Below are positions 30,565 through 41,200 of a DNA stretch of 64,000 nt, one piece after another. Position 1 is the first letter of the stretch. Each line of letters starts with the position of its first letter. The notes beneath the pieces were generated by a model. That model worked only from the letters and a program-made list of their open reading frames with translations. It made no database searches and was not told where the DNA came from. This DNA is from a virus. The stretch spans positions 124,001 to 188,000 of the IMG/VR virus record IMGVR_UViG_3300020477_000990. One strand, written 5' to 3'. A program made the translations under genes and the position numbers.

Positions 30565-31696
30565 TAAATATTCCTTCAACTAATTTTATATGTGTCTCAG
30601 CTCTGCTTATTAAGTTAGCATAATTATAAACAGCATTTGAAAACATATCAACTGGTACACCATCTTTACATAATTTTTCAACTTGATCAATTGCTAAATT
30701 CATTCTTTTATATGCATCCGGTTCTTTATCATACTCTTCATTTATATATGGATCAAATGTTTTATAACCTTGTTCTTTTAAATTATGTAAAAAGTTTTGT
30801 GTTGATAAAGCAATAAATGGATGACAGTTTATAATTGCTTTGTATATTTTTTCTGTTGGAAAAAATTGTGGATTACAATTATGAGCACCACTATGTGTTT
30901 CTGATACTACACTAAAGTAAGTATCTAAATATAATTTTTTATCAAAAGGATAACCACTAAAGTGCTTTCCATATAATCCTTGTTTAACATTATGTTCATC
31001 TAATGAGTGAGGCCAATGCTTACATAATTTATCGTAGTCTGTTTTACTAATTAAGTCTTTGACTTCATTATAATAATCTTCTAGGCTAGGGTATTTTTCA
31101 ATATCTTCTTCTGTTCTTGTTAAAGTAATTAACCCATTATTCATTAATCTACGTTGCCAATATAAAACAATTTGTCTTAATCTCATAAACTTATCAGGCT
31201 TACCATTTAATGATAAGAATGATCTTACTGCAACTTTACGTTTTGCTTCAAATGGAGATACGTGTTCACAAATCTTTTGATCTAATATTTTTTTATAAGC
31301 ATCAACTTCATAATATGGAAATGTAATAATGTTAAATGCTTTTGGCTTTAAGTTATGTTTTTTTGCTATAATCTCATGTGTTTCTTTACCTAAATCTGTT
31401 GAGTAAAAATAATAAATTTTATGTGCTGGCACACCTTCTTTAACTAAATCGTGTCCTAATAGTATTTGTTTCTCAACGTGTTTGTCATGAGCGAACGCAG
31501 GTTCACGCATATAACATATAGCTAGTTTTTTACTAAACTTAATGGCATTCATTGGTCCGTGATACCAAACATCATGATGTATAAAAGGATAATCAACGTC
31601 ACTTCCGTAAAATGCTAGTTCATAATGATCTTTACTATTAATAAATTGACTTATTGACTCTTCTTTAATATATTGTCCAATAGTTAATGGAATCAT
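30548..31696 (-). CDS. Glycosyltransferase-like protein, T-E-K family (paralogue 4)
   Basis: Boxes FLSLNGKPDKFMRLR and YFSVVSETHSGAHN, then FFPTEKIYKAIINC and HPFIALS, place it with the other three. It ends with YKTFDPYINEEYDKEPDA, resembling paralogue 2. The N-terminal half has the motif VRSFLSLNG preceded by a Lys-rich segment. Sugar and acceptor unknown. It is adjacent to a sulfotransferase gene with a four-base overlap. Confidence 0.6.
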   Translation of the reverse strand: MIPLTIGQYIKEESISQFINSKDHYELAFYGSDVDYPFIHHDVWYHGPMNAIKFSKKLAICYMREPAFAHDKHVEKQILLGHDLVKEGVPAHKIYYFYSTDLGKETHEIIAKKHNLKPKAFNIITFPYYEVDAYKKILDQKICEHVSPFEAKRKVAVRSFLSLNGKPDKFMRLRQIVLYWQRRLMNNGLITLTRTEEDIEKYPSLEDYYNEVKDLISKTDYDKLCKHWPHSLDEHNVKQGLYGKHFSGYPFDKKLYLDTYFSVVSETHSGAHNCNPQFFPTEKIYKAIINCHPFIALSTQNFLHNLKEQGYKTFDPYINEEYDKEPDAYKRMNLAIDQVEKLCKDGVPVDMFSNAVYNYANLISRAETHIKLVEGIFNESIV

Positions 31697-32205
31697 TTTG
31701 TTACCTTACTGTATAATGCAAAGTCACCTGAATACAAGCGACTTAAATCATTTGAATATTTTTTAATTACGATATCGTGTATTTTTTGAATATTTAAATC
31801 GTCTTCTCTTCTTGATTCTTTTTTAATTTTAATATCTGATATTGTAGTAAAGTCATCATCAAAATTTTCTAATGTTCCAATAAAATTAAAATCATTTTTT
31901 TTAATATAAAGACTATAAGGAACACAATGCTCGTTGAAGTTGTCAAAATTACTTATAATGCTTTTAATTTTTTCTTCTGCTTCTTGTTCTGTATAACAGT
32001 TTTCTTGAAACAAATAACTTCTAAGTCGCATCATAGGTAATCTAATAAATGTAAAAGTTGGTTTAGCCTTTTTCTTTTTTGTTTCTTTCATAGATAAAGT
32101 ATTAATTATAATTGACGATGCACATTTAGGAACTACAATATAGTTCCATGTTTTATTAGAAAATATTCTTCCTGCATATCCAAATGAATTTATTATAGCA
32201 TTCAT
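31693..32205 (-). CDS. Sulfotransferase (Sulfotransfer_2-like)
   Basis: The start at 32205 has GAGGAAA upstream and overlaps the SGNH stop (ATGA). The P-loop-like VVPKCASSIIINTL is the 5'-phosphosulfate-binding loop (P-K-C-A-x-x) of carbohydrate sulfotransferases; FTFIRLPMMRLRSYL is the 3'-phosphate-binding R-x-P-x-x-R-x-x-S segment, and FNFIGTLENFDDDF matches the I-G-x-x-E-x-x-x-x-D box. At 170 residues it is short but contains all three boxes. It would transfer sulfate from PAPS to a glycan and could be fed by the APS kinase four genes away. Confidence 0.75.
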   Translation of the reverse strand: MNAIINSFGYAGRIFSNKTWNYIVVPKCASSIIINTLSMKETKKKKAKPTFTFIRLPMMRLRSYLFQENCYTEQEAEEKIKSIISNFDNFNEHCVPYSLYIKKNDFNFIGTLENFDDDFTTISDIKIKKESRREDDLNIQKIHDIVIKKYSNDLSRLYSGDFALYSKVTK

Positions 32206-32879
32206 ACGTTTTCCTCTACCCATGGAAGTATAATTTCTTCTGCAAATTTATCATGCTGTTCTTTAGTAGGATGATTACCTTCTGCAAATCCTGGATCCCA
32301 CATTTCATCTACGCACCATTCTGCCATGCCTCCTGTTTTCTTATGAAACCAAAATTGATTCCAATCAACCAATGATACATCTATATCTATTTTTGATAAT
32401 TCATCTTTCCACCAAAAGTTTAACATTGGTATTCTATTAAGTTTGCAATACCATTGTGTTCTTGCTATGTGTTCTAAACTTTCGATAGCACCTTGTTGTT
32501 CGTTATAAATTTTTCTATATGGCTCAAACAAATGTTTTTCAGCTGAATCATTTTCTGATACTTTGTTGTCTACACCATTGCCACCATTTTTAATCCAATA
32601 GCCATTTCGTGTTTTATCTATATATGGTGAACCTTGTTCAAAGCCAAAATCGTGTTCGGTTAAAAATGCACGTCTATGAATTCCACTCCATTGGCATATT
32701 AAGACTCTAGGAAAGTCTTTTAATGTTTCACACATCTTTATTGCTTGTCTGGAAATATAGTCATTACCTGCGGCACAAGAGGCCACATTTCTTACGATAT
32801 ATTTTTCATCGAGTTTACCTGCCCAGGTCATTTCACTATTATATGTGAAGCTACACCCAGCCACTATCACATTGGTCAT
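32202..32879 (-). CDS. SGNH/GDSL-type hydrolase-like protein
   Basis: The start at 32879 gives MTNVIVAGCSFTYNSEM, aligned with its paralogues at 27550 and 28752; a start at 32894 is also possible. Block II is SCAAGNDYISRQ, block III-like ICQWSGIHRR, and the C-terminal NHPTKEQHDKFAEE is the His block. Predicted soluble esterase-like protein. Confidence 0.68.
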   Translation of the reverse strand: MTNVIVAGCSFTYNSEMTWAGKLDEKYIVRNVASCAAGNDYISRQAIKMCETLKDFPRVLICQWSGIHRRAFLTEHDFGFEQGSPYIDKTRNGYWIKNGGNGVDNKVSENDSAEKHLFEPYRKIYNEQQGAIESLEHIARTQWYCKLNRIPMLNFWWKDELSKIDIDVSLVDWNQFWFHKKTGGMAEWCVDEMWDPGFAEGNHPTKEQHDKFAEEIILPWVEENV

Positions 32880-32922
32880 ACTAATATTATACACAAATAA
32901 TAAGATAAATGCAAATAGAAAA

Positions 32923-33486
32923 TTATAATATGTGGTCAGCTAATTTTAAATCAACTAGCTGTCTGGCCGTAAAATATTGATCACTTGGTGTGTTTAGTTT
33001 TCTTCGTACTTCTGAAAGAGTCATTCCAGTTGCTTCACGTAATATGTTCAAACATCTTAATTCACAGTTGGCATTTTCTTTCATTTGTGACCTCATATCG
33101 TGCATTTTAGATTCCATAACATCAGAATGTTGATGGTTCATTATTCCAGTATTTTTTCCAATGTATCTTTCACCCTGTTTACCCATAGCAAATATTAAAA
33201 ATCCAGCACTCATAATAGCACCAATTCCTATTGTAGAAATTGGATGGTAGCTATTTCGCATAGCGTCAATAAGTGCAAAAGCTTCATATAAATCACCACC
33301 AGTTGTATTAATGTATAGTTTTAATGTTCTTTTTGGTTTCTTAGATAAGTTAGATGATAGTATCCATTTAACAGTTGCAGACACATTATCGTTGTCAATT
33401 TCACCAGTTAGATAGTGAATATCATTGTCATGTAAGTGACTGTCTATTTTATCTGCCGCTGTGTATTGATCGTATTTTTTACTCAT
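32923..33486 (-). CDS. clpP: ClpP-like serine protease
   Basis: The ClpP fold is recognised by LKLYINTTGGDLYEAFALIDAM, then GIGAIMSAGFLIFAMG with the catalytic Ser (S-A-G), GIMNHQHSD with the catalytic His, and the C-terminal FTARQLVDLKLADHIL region with the expected Asp. At 187 residues it is close to bacterial ClpP. It may act in proteolysis with host Clp ATPases or in processing phage structural proteins; capsid genes are not in this window. The ATG is preceded by AGGTG. Confidence 0.85.
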   Translation of the reverse strand: MSKKYDQYTAADKIDSHLHDNDIHYLTGEIDNDNVSATVKWILSSNLSKKPKRTLKLYINTTGGDLYEAFALIDAMRNSYHPISTIGIGAIMSAGFLIFAMGKQGERYIGKNTGIMNHQHSDVMESKMHDMRSQMKENANCELRCLNILREATGMTLSEVRRKLNTPSDQYFTARQLVDLKLADHIL

Positions 33487-33549
33487 TTAATGCACCTATA
33501 TGCACTATTTAGTGCATTTGAAATTATTATAGTATATTATAAAAAGATG

Positions 33550-33783
33550 TTATTTTTTTGACTTTTTTGGAGGGTAAGTAGCATTTTTCATACCAGCGCC
33601 AGCTGTAAAACTAGGGCCTACTTTAGGGCCATATCTTTTATTAGTATTGCTAATTTTTCCACCAATTTGTGCATCTTCTCTTTTAACTACTTTTTTTGCA
33701 CGTTTCTTACTTCCAACGCCTACAGGAGCTATTGCTCCAGCAAATCCACCAGCTACTGTTTCTGTGATATCTTTAATTCTCAT
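33550..33783 (-). CDS. Hypothetical basic Gly-rich protein (77 aa)
   Basis: Not recognised. The start is placed at the ATG 33783; a TTG at 33801 sits inside a GATAAATA box. The sequence is rich in Gly, Lys and Ala (VGVGSKKRAKKVVKRE) and probably disordered. It diverges from the baseplate operon. Confidence 0.55.
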   Translation of the reverse strand: MRIKDITETVAGGFAGAIAPVGVGSKKRAKKVVKREDAQIGGKISNTNKRYGPKVGPSFTAGAGMKNATYPPKKSKK

Positions 33784-33830
33784 AACAAAATTATTTATCA
33801 AAAATTATTATATACGTACATTACTTTGTA

Positions 33831-33838
33831 TATAAATA
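33831..33838 (+). promoter_or_regulatory. T4-like late promoter box
   Basis: TATAAATA at 33831-33838, 32 bases before the gp25-like start, in an AT-rich stretch with no TTGACA box. Confidence 0.5.
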
Positions 33839-33869
33839 TTTAATAACATAGCAGTTAAAATGAGGTAAA

Positions 33870-34343
33870 ATGGCTTATAATACACCAGTTAATTACAGAA
33901 CTAATGACGTAACGGCATCCGGAACGATCTCTCCTTCTAGTAGTGGAGCCGAGTCAAGTAGCAACTATGTTACTGAAAGAATTTATAAAGGCTTTAGTTC
34001 TAATAATCCAAATGCTGTAAACAATATGCTTTATGATGCAGATTTAATTAAACAAGATATATATAACCATTTTATGACAGCTAAAGGTGAAAGAGTGATG
34101 CTACCTAACTTTGGTAGCATTATTTGGGATTACTTGTATGACCCACTTGACAGCCAAACAAAAAGTATAGTTGAAGAAGATGCTAGAAGTATTGTTGCCG
34201 CTGACCCTAGAGTAGAATTATTAAATATAGAGGTTGTTGGTTTTGAACAAGGAATAGTAGTTAATATTAGATTAAACATTTTACCTCAAAACATGGTTGA
34301 AGATATGGCCATTACATTTAACAACAATGGGAGTGCAATATAA
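33870..34343 (+). CDS. 25: Baseplate wedge protein, gp25-like
   Basis: The C-terminal two thirds match the gp25/GPW family: LIKQDIYNHFMTAKGERVMLPNFGSIIWDYL, then EEDARSIVAADPRVELL and the final strands. T4 gp25 is a sheath-anchoring part of the inner baseplate. Residues 1-40 are a Ser/Thr-rich extra N-terminus. It is followed without a gap by the gp6-like gene, the usual order. (Motif listed in parts: G-E-R-V-M-L-P-N-F-G-S is the core.). Confidence 0.85.
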   Translation: MAYNTPVNYRTNDVTASGTISPSSSGAESSSNYVTERIYKGFSSNNPNAVNNMLYDADLIKQDIYNHFMTAKGERVMLPNFGSIIWDYLYDPLDSQTKSIVEEDARSIVAADPRVELLNIEVVGFEQGIVVNIRLNILPQNMVEDMAITFNNNGSAI

Positions 34344-37300
34344 TGGGACAACTAGTTAGACAAAGTAATTTATTTTCCGCAGAAGATTGGAAAGTAGTTT
34401 ATCGTAGTTTTAAAGATGCTGATTTTAAATCATATGACTTTGATACTATTCGAGCATCAATGTTAAATTATATTAGTAGAAACTATCCAGAGAATTTTAA
34501 TGACTATATTAATTCATCTGAATTTATAGCTATACTTGATTTGTTAGCTTTCTTAGGTCAAAGTTTATCATTTAGAATTGATATTAATGCTAGAGAGAAT
34601 TTTATTGATACAGCAACAAGAAGAGATTCAATTTTAAAACTAGCAAATATGTTAAGCTACAAACCAAAAAGAAATGTTCCGGCACGTGGCTTATTAAAAT
34701 TATCAGTAATTAAAACAAGTGAACCAATTACTGATTCATTAGGAAATAATTTAAGTAATACTGAAATTAAATGGAATGATCCAAACAATGCTAATTGGTA
34801 TGAACAATTTATTGCTGTATTAAATTCTTCGTTTATTACAACAAATAAATTTGGAAAACCAACACAGTCAGCAAAGATTAGTTCTATAACAAATGACTTA
34901 TATACTTTTAATAATACTAAAGCAATTTCAGTAACACAACCATTTAATAGTAAAGTAAACAATAAATCATATTCATTTGATGTTGTACCAGCAACATTTA
35001 ATACAGCAGGTTATATCGAAGAACAAACACCTGATCCATTAAATGCTTATAATTTAATTTATAAAAATGATGGAAAAGGATTTGATAGTGCCAATACTGG
35101 ATTTTTTGTTTATTTTAAAGAAGGTTCGCTATCATATAAAGATTTTAATTTTGATTCTCCGGTTGAAGATAGAGTGCAATCAATTGAAGTTAATGACATT
35201 AATAATTTAGATGTTTGGGTACAAGAAATTAACTCATCTGGGTTAACAGAAAAAACATGGTCAAAAGTTCCAACGTTATCAGGACAAAATATAATTTATA
35301 ATAGTTTAGCATTAGGAACTAGAACAATATACGAAGTACAATCAAAAGTTAATGATCAAGTTGATATTAAATTTTCAGATGGACAATTTGGTAATATTCC
35401 AGTTGGCTTATATAGAATTTGGTATAGAACTAGTGCAACCAAAGGAGAAGAAATTTCTCCATCAGATATTAAAGGAAAAGGTGTTTCGTTTAGTTATGTA
35501 AACCAAGAAGGCCAAACTTATGATTTAACAGTTCAATTTAATCTTGAATATAATGTTTCGAATTCATTTTCAAGAGAAACAATTGATGAAGTTAAAATAA
35601 ATGCAGGATCAAGTTACTATACACAAGATAGAATGATTAATGCAGAAGACTATAATGTATTTCCAATTACAAAAGTTTCTGGAATACAAAAGTTAAAAGC
35701 ATTAAACAAAACACACGCAGGGCATTCAAGATTTATTGACATTCAAGATCCGACAGGTACAGTTGCAAATGTTAATTGCGTTGGTGAAGATGGAATTTTA
35801 TATAAAGAACCAAATAATACTGAAAAGGTTTTATCAGTAATTGATACAAGTTCATATGATAGTATGGTATTAGAAGTTGAAAAATTAATTCAATCTATTC
35901 AAACACAAAACTTTTATTTTGATCCATATAAAAAAGCAATCGAGGCAATACCTATTAGTGGATATCCTTCTAAATTTGTTTTCTTATCAGCAGGTGATGA
36001 CATTGTATATTGGAGACCAATGCCAGTTGCAACATCAGGATATTATGGATATATTACACAATCGGCTCCAGCTGAAAGCGAATCTACTGCAAAAAATAAT
36101 ACAAACTTAAAGAAAGTTTGGAAAGCACCAACAACAGATAAGCATGGACTAATACGTCCAGGTTCAAGAATTGAATTTATTGATGACTATAATAATCCAA
36201 CAAAAACAATTTGGGCAACAGTTAAAGGTGTTACAGCAAATGGTGATCCTGCTAATTTAACAAATGGACCAATTCAATTAAGTGAATCAATCCCAGCTGG
36301 TTATAGAGCTAGAGCTATTATTCCAAATATAAGAACAACATTTACAACTACTGAAAGAACAGCAATTAGATCTAAATTAAGTGAGTCAACTGCAATTTTA
36401 AGCAAATTTGGTCTTGGGTATAGTTATTATAATTCTGCAACAAAAGAAGAGAGTTGGTATATTATTGATGCAAATAAAGTTGATGTATCAAGTGAGTTTA
36501 ATGTAGTTAACAATACAATTGGTGGCGGATCACAAGGAACAAATAACGATTCAAGTTGGTTAGTAAAAGCAGAGTTTACAGAAAAAGGTGCAAACACAAA
36601 TGCTAAATTTACATTTACATCAAGAGGATTAGATTATATATTTCAATCAACCAATGATGTTAGATTCTTTTATGTTAAAGATTATAAAACATTAGATAGT
36701 GCAACAGGTTTAACTATTCAAGATAAAATCGATATTTTAGCTGATGTAAACAGTAAAATTGAAGAAGGTACTGGAGCATCTGTTTTAGCAACAATTGATG
36801 TATCATTAACAGCACATCAGGCAACTACAGTTGGCAAAGATGAAATTGTAACTCAAGCTAATTCAGGAGCAAAAGGAAAAGTTAAAACGGCAGTAGCAGG
36901 TGGACAAACAATTGAGTTAACAGGAGTTTCCGGAACGTTTACAACTAACGTAGCTGATACATTAACAGGATCAGCAACAGGGGCGTTAAGTGCCTATGTA
37001 ACAAACGTAACAGGAGGTGCAGTTACAGGATTTACTAATACATCAGGAGATACATTATCGTATACTACTCCAGTTGGATTAAATTATACTACAGCACCTA
37101 AAATTTCAATGTCAGGAGGACTTGGTAGCGGAGCATCTGCAATTGCAACAGTTCATAAAGGTTTAGTAATAGCAATGCCTATTATTGATGGTGGATCAGC
37201 ATACAAGTTTCCACCAACGGTTACAATAACACCAGAGTCAATTGGTGCTAAATTAGATGAAACTATTTCTTTATCAGTAGTTGAGAATGCTTCAGAACAA

Positions 37301-38293
37301 GATGGTTATGTCGACGATAGAAAAGTAAAAGTTTCAACTTATGATTCAGATGAAGATGGTATGCCAGATCTTCCTTTAGCTATTGACAAGTTAGTTCAAG
37401 ACACATCTAATTCTAAAAATTTTATATTCTTTGAAAACTATACTGACTTTGATAACTATGTTTATTATAAATTAACAACATCAGTAACTCAACGTTCAGC
37501 ATTAACTAATAGTGGTATTGAATTTTTAACAACTACTAATAAATTTTATAGCGGTGGTGTATTACAAACAACAACAGGCTCTGAAGGAGCATACCAGGCA
37601 ACAATAGGAACTACAACTTATAAAGCATTTATTGGTAGATCATATTATACACCAGCAGGAATAAGTGATCCAATGTTTTTCCATTGGAAACATACTGCAC
37701 CTAGAGACCAAAGAATTGATCCAAGTATTAGCAATATTATCGAATTGATAGTATTAACTTCAACGTATTACGATAATGTTTTAAGTTGGACAGCTAATGA
37801 AAAATCAGTTAGTGAGTTTCCAGAAGAACCAACAGTAGAAGAATTGAATGAAATGTTTTCTTCTAATTTAAATTCATATAAAGCAATTGGAGATCAAATA
37901 ATTTATACTCCTGCGAAATTTAAATTATTGTTTGGTTCAACAGCGTCAGCAAATTTACAAGGTACATTTAAAATTGTAAAATCAGTAGGATCTACAATGA
38001 CAGATAATGAAATTAAATCAAGAACAATAACTGCCATTGATACATTTTTTGATATTACAAATTGGAATTATGGTGAAAGTTTTTATTATACAGAATTATG
38101 TGCATATATCCACAGCCAACTAGCTACACAAATAAGTTCAGTTGTTATTGTTGGTTCTGATGCAGAATCCAAGTTTGGAGATTTATTTGAGATTGTTTCT
38201 GATTCAAACGAGTTATTTTATTCAACAGCAACAGTTGACAATGTTGAAATCGTAAATGCATATACAGATCAAAATTTAAAAAAGGGGTCGTAG
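34343..38293 (+). CDS. 6: Baseplate wedge protein, gp6-like (1316 aa)
   Basis: The N-terminus (DFDTIRASMLNYISRNYPEN then FIAILDLLAFLGQSL and FIDTATRRDSILKLANML) is diagnostic of T4 gp6-type wedge proteins, which form the ring-linking dimer of the baseplate. T4 gp6 has about 660 residues, so this version is double length. Extra modules occur near residues 830-890 (LTGVSGTF) and 949-965 (GGSAYKFPPTVTITPE), and both kinds recur in the giant protein encoded next. The ATG directly overlaps the previous stop. Confidence 0.85.
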   Translation: MGQLVRQSNLFSAEDWKVVYRSFKDADFKSYDFDTIRASMLNYISRNYPENFNDYINSSEFIAILDLLAFLGQSLSFRIDINARENFIDTATRRDSILKLANMLSYKPKRNVPARGLLKLSVIKTSEPITDSLGNNLSNTEIKWNDPNNANWYEQFIAVLNSSFITTNKFGKPTQSAKISSITNDLYTFNNTKAISVTQPFNSKVNNKSYSFDVVPATFNTAGYIEEQTPDPLNAYNLIYKNDGKGFDSANTGFFVYFKEGSLSYKDFNFDSPVEDRVQSIEVNDINNLDVWVQEINSSGLTEKTWSKVPTLSGQNIIYNSLALGTRTIYEVQSKVNDQVDIKFSDGQFGNIPVGLYRIWYRTSATKGEEISPSDIKGKGVSFSYVNQEGQTYDLTVQFNLEYNVSNSFSRETIDEVKINAGSSYYTQDRMINAEDYNVFPITKVSGIQKLKALNKTHAGHSRFIDIQDPTGTVANVNCVGEDGILYKEPNNTEKVLSVIDTSSYDSMVLEVEKLIQSIQTQNFYFDPYKKAIEAIPISGYPSKFVFLSAGDDIVYWRPMPVATSGYYGYITQSAPAESESTAKNNTNLKKVWKAPTTDKHGLIRPGSRIEFIDDYNNPTKTIWATVKGVTANGDPANLTNGPIQLSESIPAGYRARAIIPNIRTTFTTTERTAIRSKLSESTAILSKFGLGYSYYNSATKEESWYIIDANKVDVSSEFNVVNNTIGGGSQGTNNDSSWLVKAEFTEKGANTNAKFTFTSRGLDYIFQSTNDVRFFYVKDYKTLDSATGLTIQDKIDILADVNSKIEEGTGASVLATIDVSLTAHQATTVGKDEIVTQANSGAKGKVKTAVAGGQTIELTGVSGTFTTNVADTLTGSATGALSAYVTNVTGGAVTGFTNTSGDTLSYTTPVGLNYTTAPKISMSGGLGSGASAIATVHKGLVIAMPIIDGGSAYKFPPTVTITPESIGAKLDETISLSVVENASEQDGYVDDRKVKVSTYDSDEDGMPDLPLAIDKLVQDTSNSKNFIFFENYTDFDNYVYYKLTTSVTQRSALTNSGIEFLTTTNKFYSGGVLQTTTGSEGAYQATIGTTTYKAFIGRSYYTPAGISDPMFFHWKHTAPRDQRIDPSISNIIELIVLTSTYYDNVLSWTANEKSVSEFPEEPTVEELNEMFSSNLNSYKAIGDQIIYTPAKFKLLFGSTASANLQGTFKIVKSVGSTMTDNEIKSRTITAIDTFFDITNWNYGESFYYTELCAYIHSQLATQISSVVIVGSDAESKFGDLFEIVSDSNELFYSTATVDNVEIVNAYTDQNLKKGS

Positions 38294-38296
38294 GCA

Positions 38297-41200
38297 ATGG
38301 CTGAGCAATTTGTTGCATCAAAACAATTACCAGTAGTTTTACAATCAACAAAGTTAAAAAACTTTTTTGATTCTACAGTTGACCAATGGTTTAAAAATGA
38401 AGACAATGAATTCACTCATGGATTTGTTGGAAGACGTGAAGGTAGAATTTTTGAACCAAAAAAAGATGCCTACTTAGGTGAACCGTCAGTTGATAGATTT
38501 AATTATCAACTTGAACCTTCGGTTGTAGTTAGAGATAATACTACACAAGGAATTTCATATCAAACTACATACGATGACTTTGTTAATAAATTAAGATTTG
38601 ATGGCGGCCAAATTCTAAATCATAAAAAATTATTTGAAGAAGATTATTATTCTTTTGCTCCACCTATTGACATTGATAAATTTTTAAACTATGCTAATTA
38701 TTATTGGTATCCAACTAAAGATGATTTGTCAACAGAAACAAGTGGAGTATTTCCAAGTTTACCAGCAATTGTAGTTGACGGGTCTGGTGCTACACCTATT
38801 GATCCAGCAACAGATATTATTGGAAAGCAAACATATACAGCACCAGATGCCACGGTGTTTACAAATGGTTTACAAATAAAATTTGGTCAATCAGTTACTA
38901 ATGATGCATATAAATTTAGACATACAATTACTGCAATAAATTTAAATGGCGGTGGATCTCAGTATGCAGTAAATGATAAAATTATAGTTTCAACTGTTAC
39001 TATTGGACACGTTACAAGTATTAATGCAGGGGGAACAATCACAGGAGTAGAATTAACAAATCCAGTTCTTGGTGATGGTGTTACTCCAACAGCGGTAACA
39101 ATCACAACTGCAAGTGGTAATGGTGCATTATTAACTGTTACTACATCACAAACTGATATTACTTACATAATTGAAGGTGTAGGAACAGAAATTAAATTAA
39201 TTGATATAAAAGATTTAAGGAACTTAAATGGACTAACAACTTCGTCAAAAGATTATCTAACAATGCAACGAGGTTGTAAAGATGGTAACATTTGGTCAAA
39301 AACAAACGGATGGGTACATAAAAATACATTAGACAACTATCCTAGTGTAACAACTACAACAGAAGAACAACACCTATGGGATACAGAAGGATGGGCAGGT
39401 CTTCAAACTTGGGATAGTATAACAGTATCGTCTACAACTGCATTTACAAAAACAACCGGTAGAAGAGCTACAAGACCAATTATTGAATTTAATAGTAATA
39501 TGGAATTATACGATTATGGAAAAAATCATATACTTGATGTTACAGTTATTGAAGATACATTAACAAAAACACAAATAGAATCTTATGCTAATATAACTAT
39601 TGATGGTAGGCAAATTCAAAATAGAGATACTATATTATTTCCAAGTGCGGCCAGCCAAGATGATTATGTAGCTTGGGATGGAAACTTGTGGGATCATGAT
39701 ACTGACTCAGATATATCAACAGGTGGCGGTGGACAAACTGGTGGTGATTTAGGTTGGGACGTATCTAGTTCAGCTTTTACAATTGAAGGATCTATTTGGC
39801 AAGTATCTGGTGTAGGAACAGCTCTAACACTTACACAGGTTATTACTAGTGTAAATGAAAATGATAAAGTTTATATTGATAAAGGTACAAAATATGGTAG
39901 TACTGAATGGTACTATGATGGATACAATTGGAATCAAGCACAATTAAAATCTAAAGTAAATATTGCACCATTGTTTAATTTATTTGATAATAATAAAGTT
40001 ATATTAAATGATACAGGAATATATCCATCGTCAACGTTTACAGGTTCAAAAGTATTTGGCTATAAAGTTGGTTCAGGAACCAACGATGCTGAATTAGGAT
40101 TTCCACTATCATATGTGTCTGGTAGTGGTCAAAGTGATATTGAGTTTTGTAACTATCTTAATGTCGATTCATACACATATAATACCTCAACTGCGATATC
40201 AGGATACAAGTTTTATAAGCAATTCTTGTATCCTGAAACTATTGCTAAAACTACAAACTATGAAGTAAATATAAATCCTAGTCAAAGAAATACAGCAAAC
40301 AATGTATTTTATATAAATGGTGAAGAAAGCCCAATATTGATTTTACAAAGAGGAGACACATATAATTTTAAATTTAGTTCTCCAGAAAGTGGAAGTACAG
40401 GTTACACAGGAGTAAATCATCCATTTTATATTTCAACAGGAACTCCTTGGTCATCGGGAACATATACTGGTGAATATACAACTGGTGTAACAGGATCTAG
40501 AGCATACTATGGTGGTGCTTATAGTACATTAGAATTTATAGTTCCGTCAAATGCTCCAGATACATTGTACTATCATTCTGCTACAAGTAATAATCCTGTT
40601 AAATTAGTTATAGTTGATAATCCTATTACTAAAATTAATGAAGCTACAGAAACATTTTATAGAAATGAATGGAACAAAAATTTAGGAAGTAAAAAATTAA
40701 AACAACGTTTAGTTCAAGAACATACAGTTTCAAATACAAATTTAACTACTAAACCAACACTAGAAGTTATACCAACATCTATTATAGATATGGAAGTATA
40801 TAAAAATGGAATTAGACAAAAGTTTGGTACAGATTATACTACAACTGCAAGTGTTATAATTAACTTTACAACTGCATTAGTTGAAAATGATTTTATTAAA
40901 ATTTATTACGAGACAAATGATAATACTCCAATTCGTCAAGTAAACTATTTTGAAATACCAAAGAACCTTGAATCAAATGCTTCAAATGAAGAAGTTGTTT
41001 CAGGAACATATTCAGAATTTTTCCAACACTTTGAATCTATAGTTCAAAACCAAATTGGGTTTACTGGTGATGTAAGTGGAGCAAATAATTATCGCGATAC
41101 TGAAAAAGATTTAGGAAAAGGTAAAGTTATTTTACAACATGATGGTTCACTAATGAAAGTAATGGCATTTGCTAATAATGATGACCTGGATATTATATCA

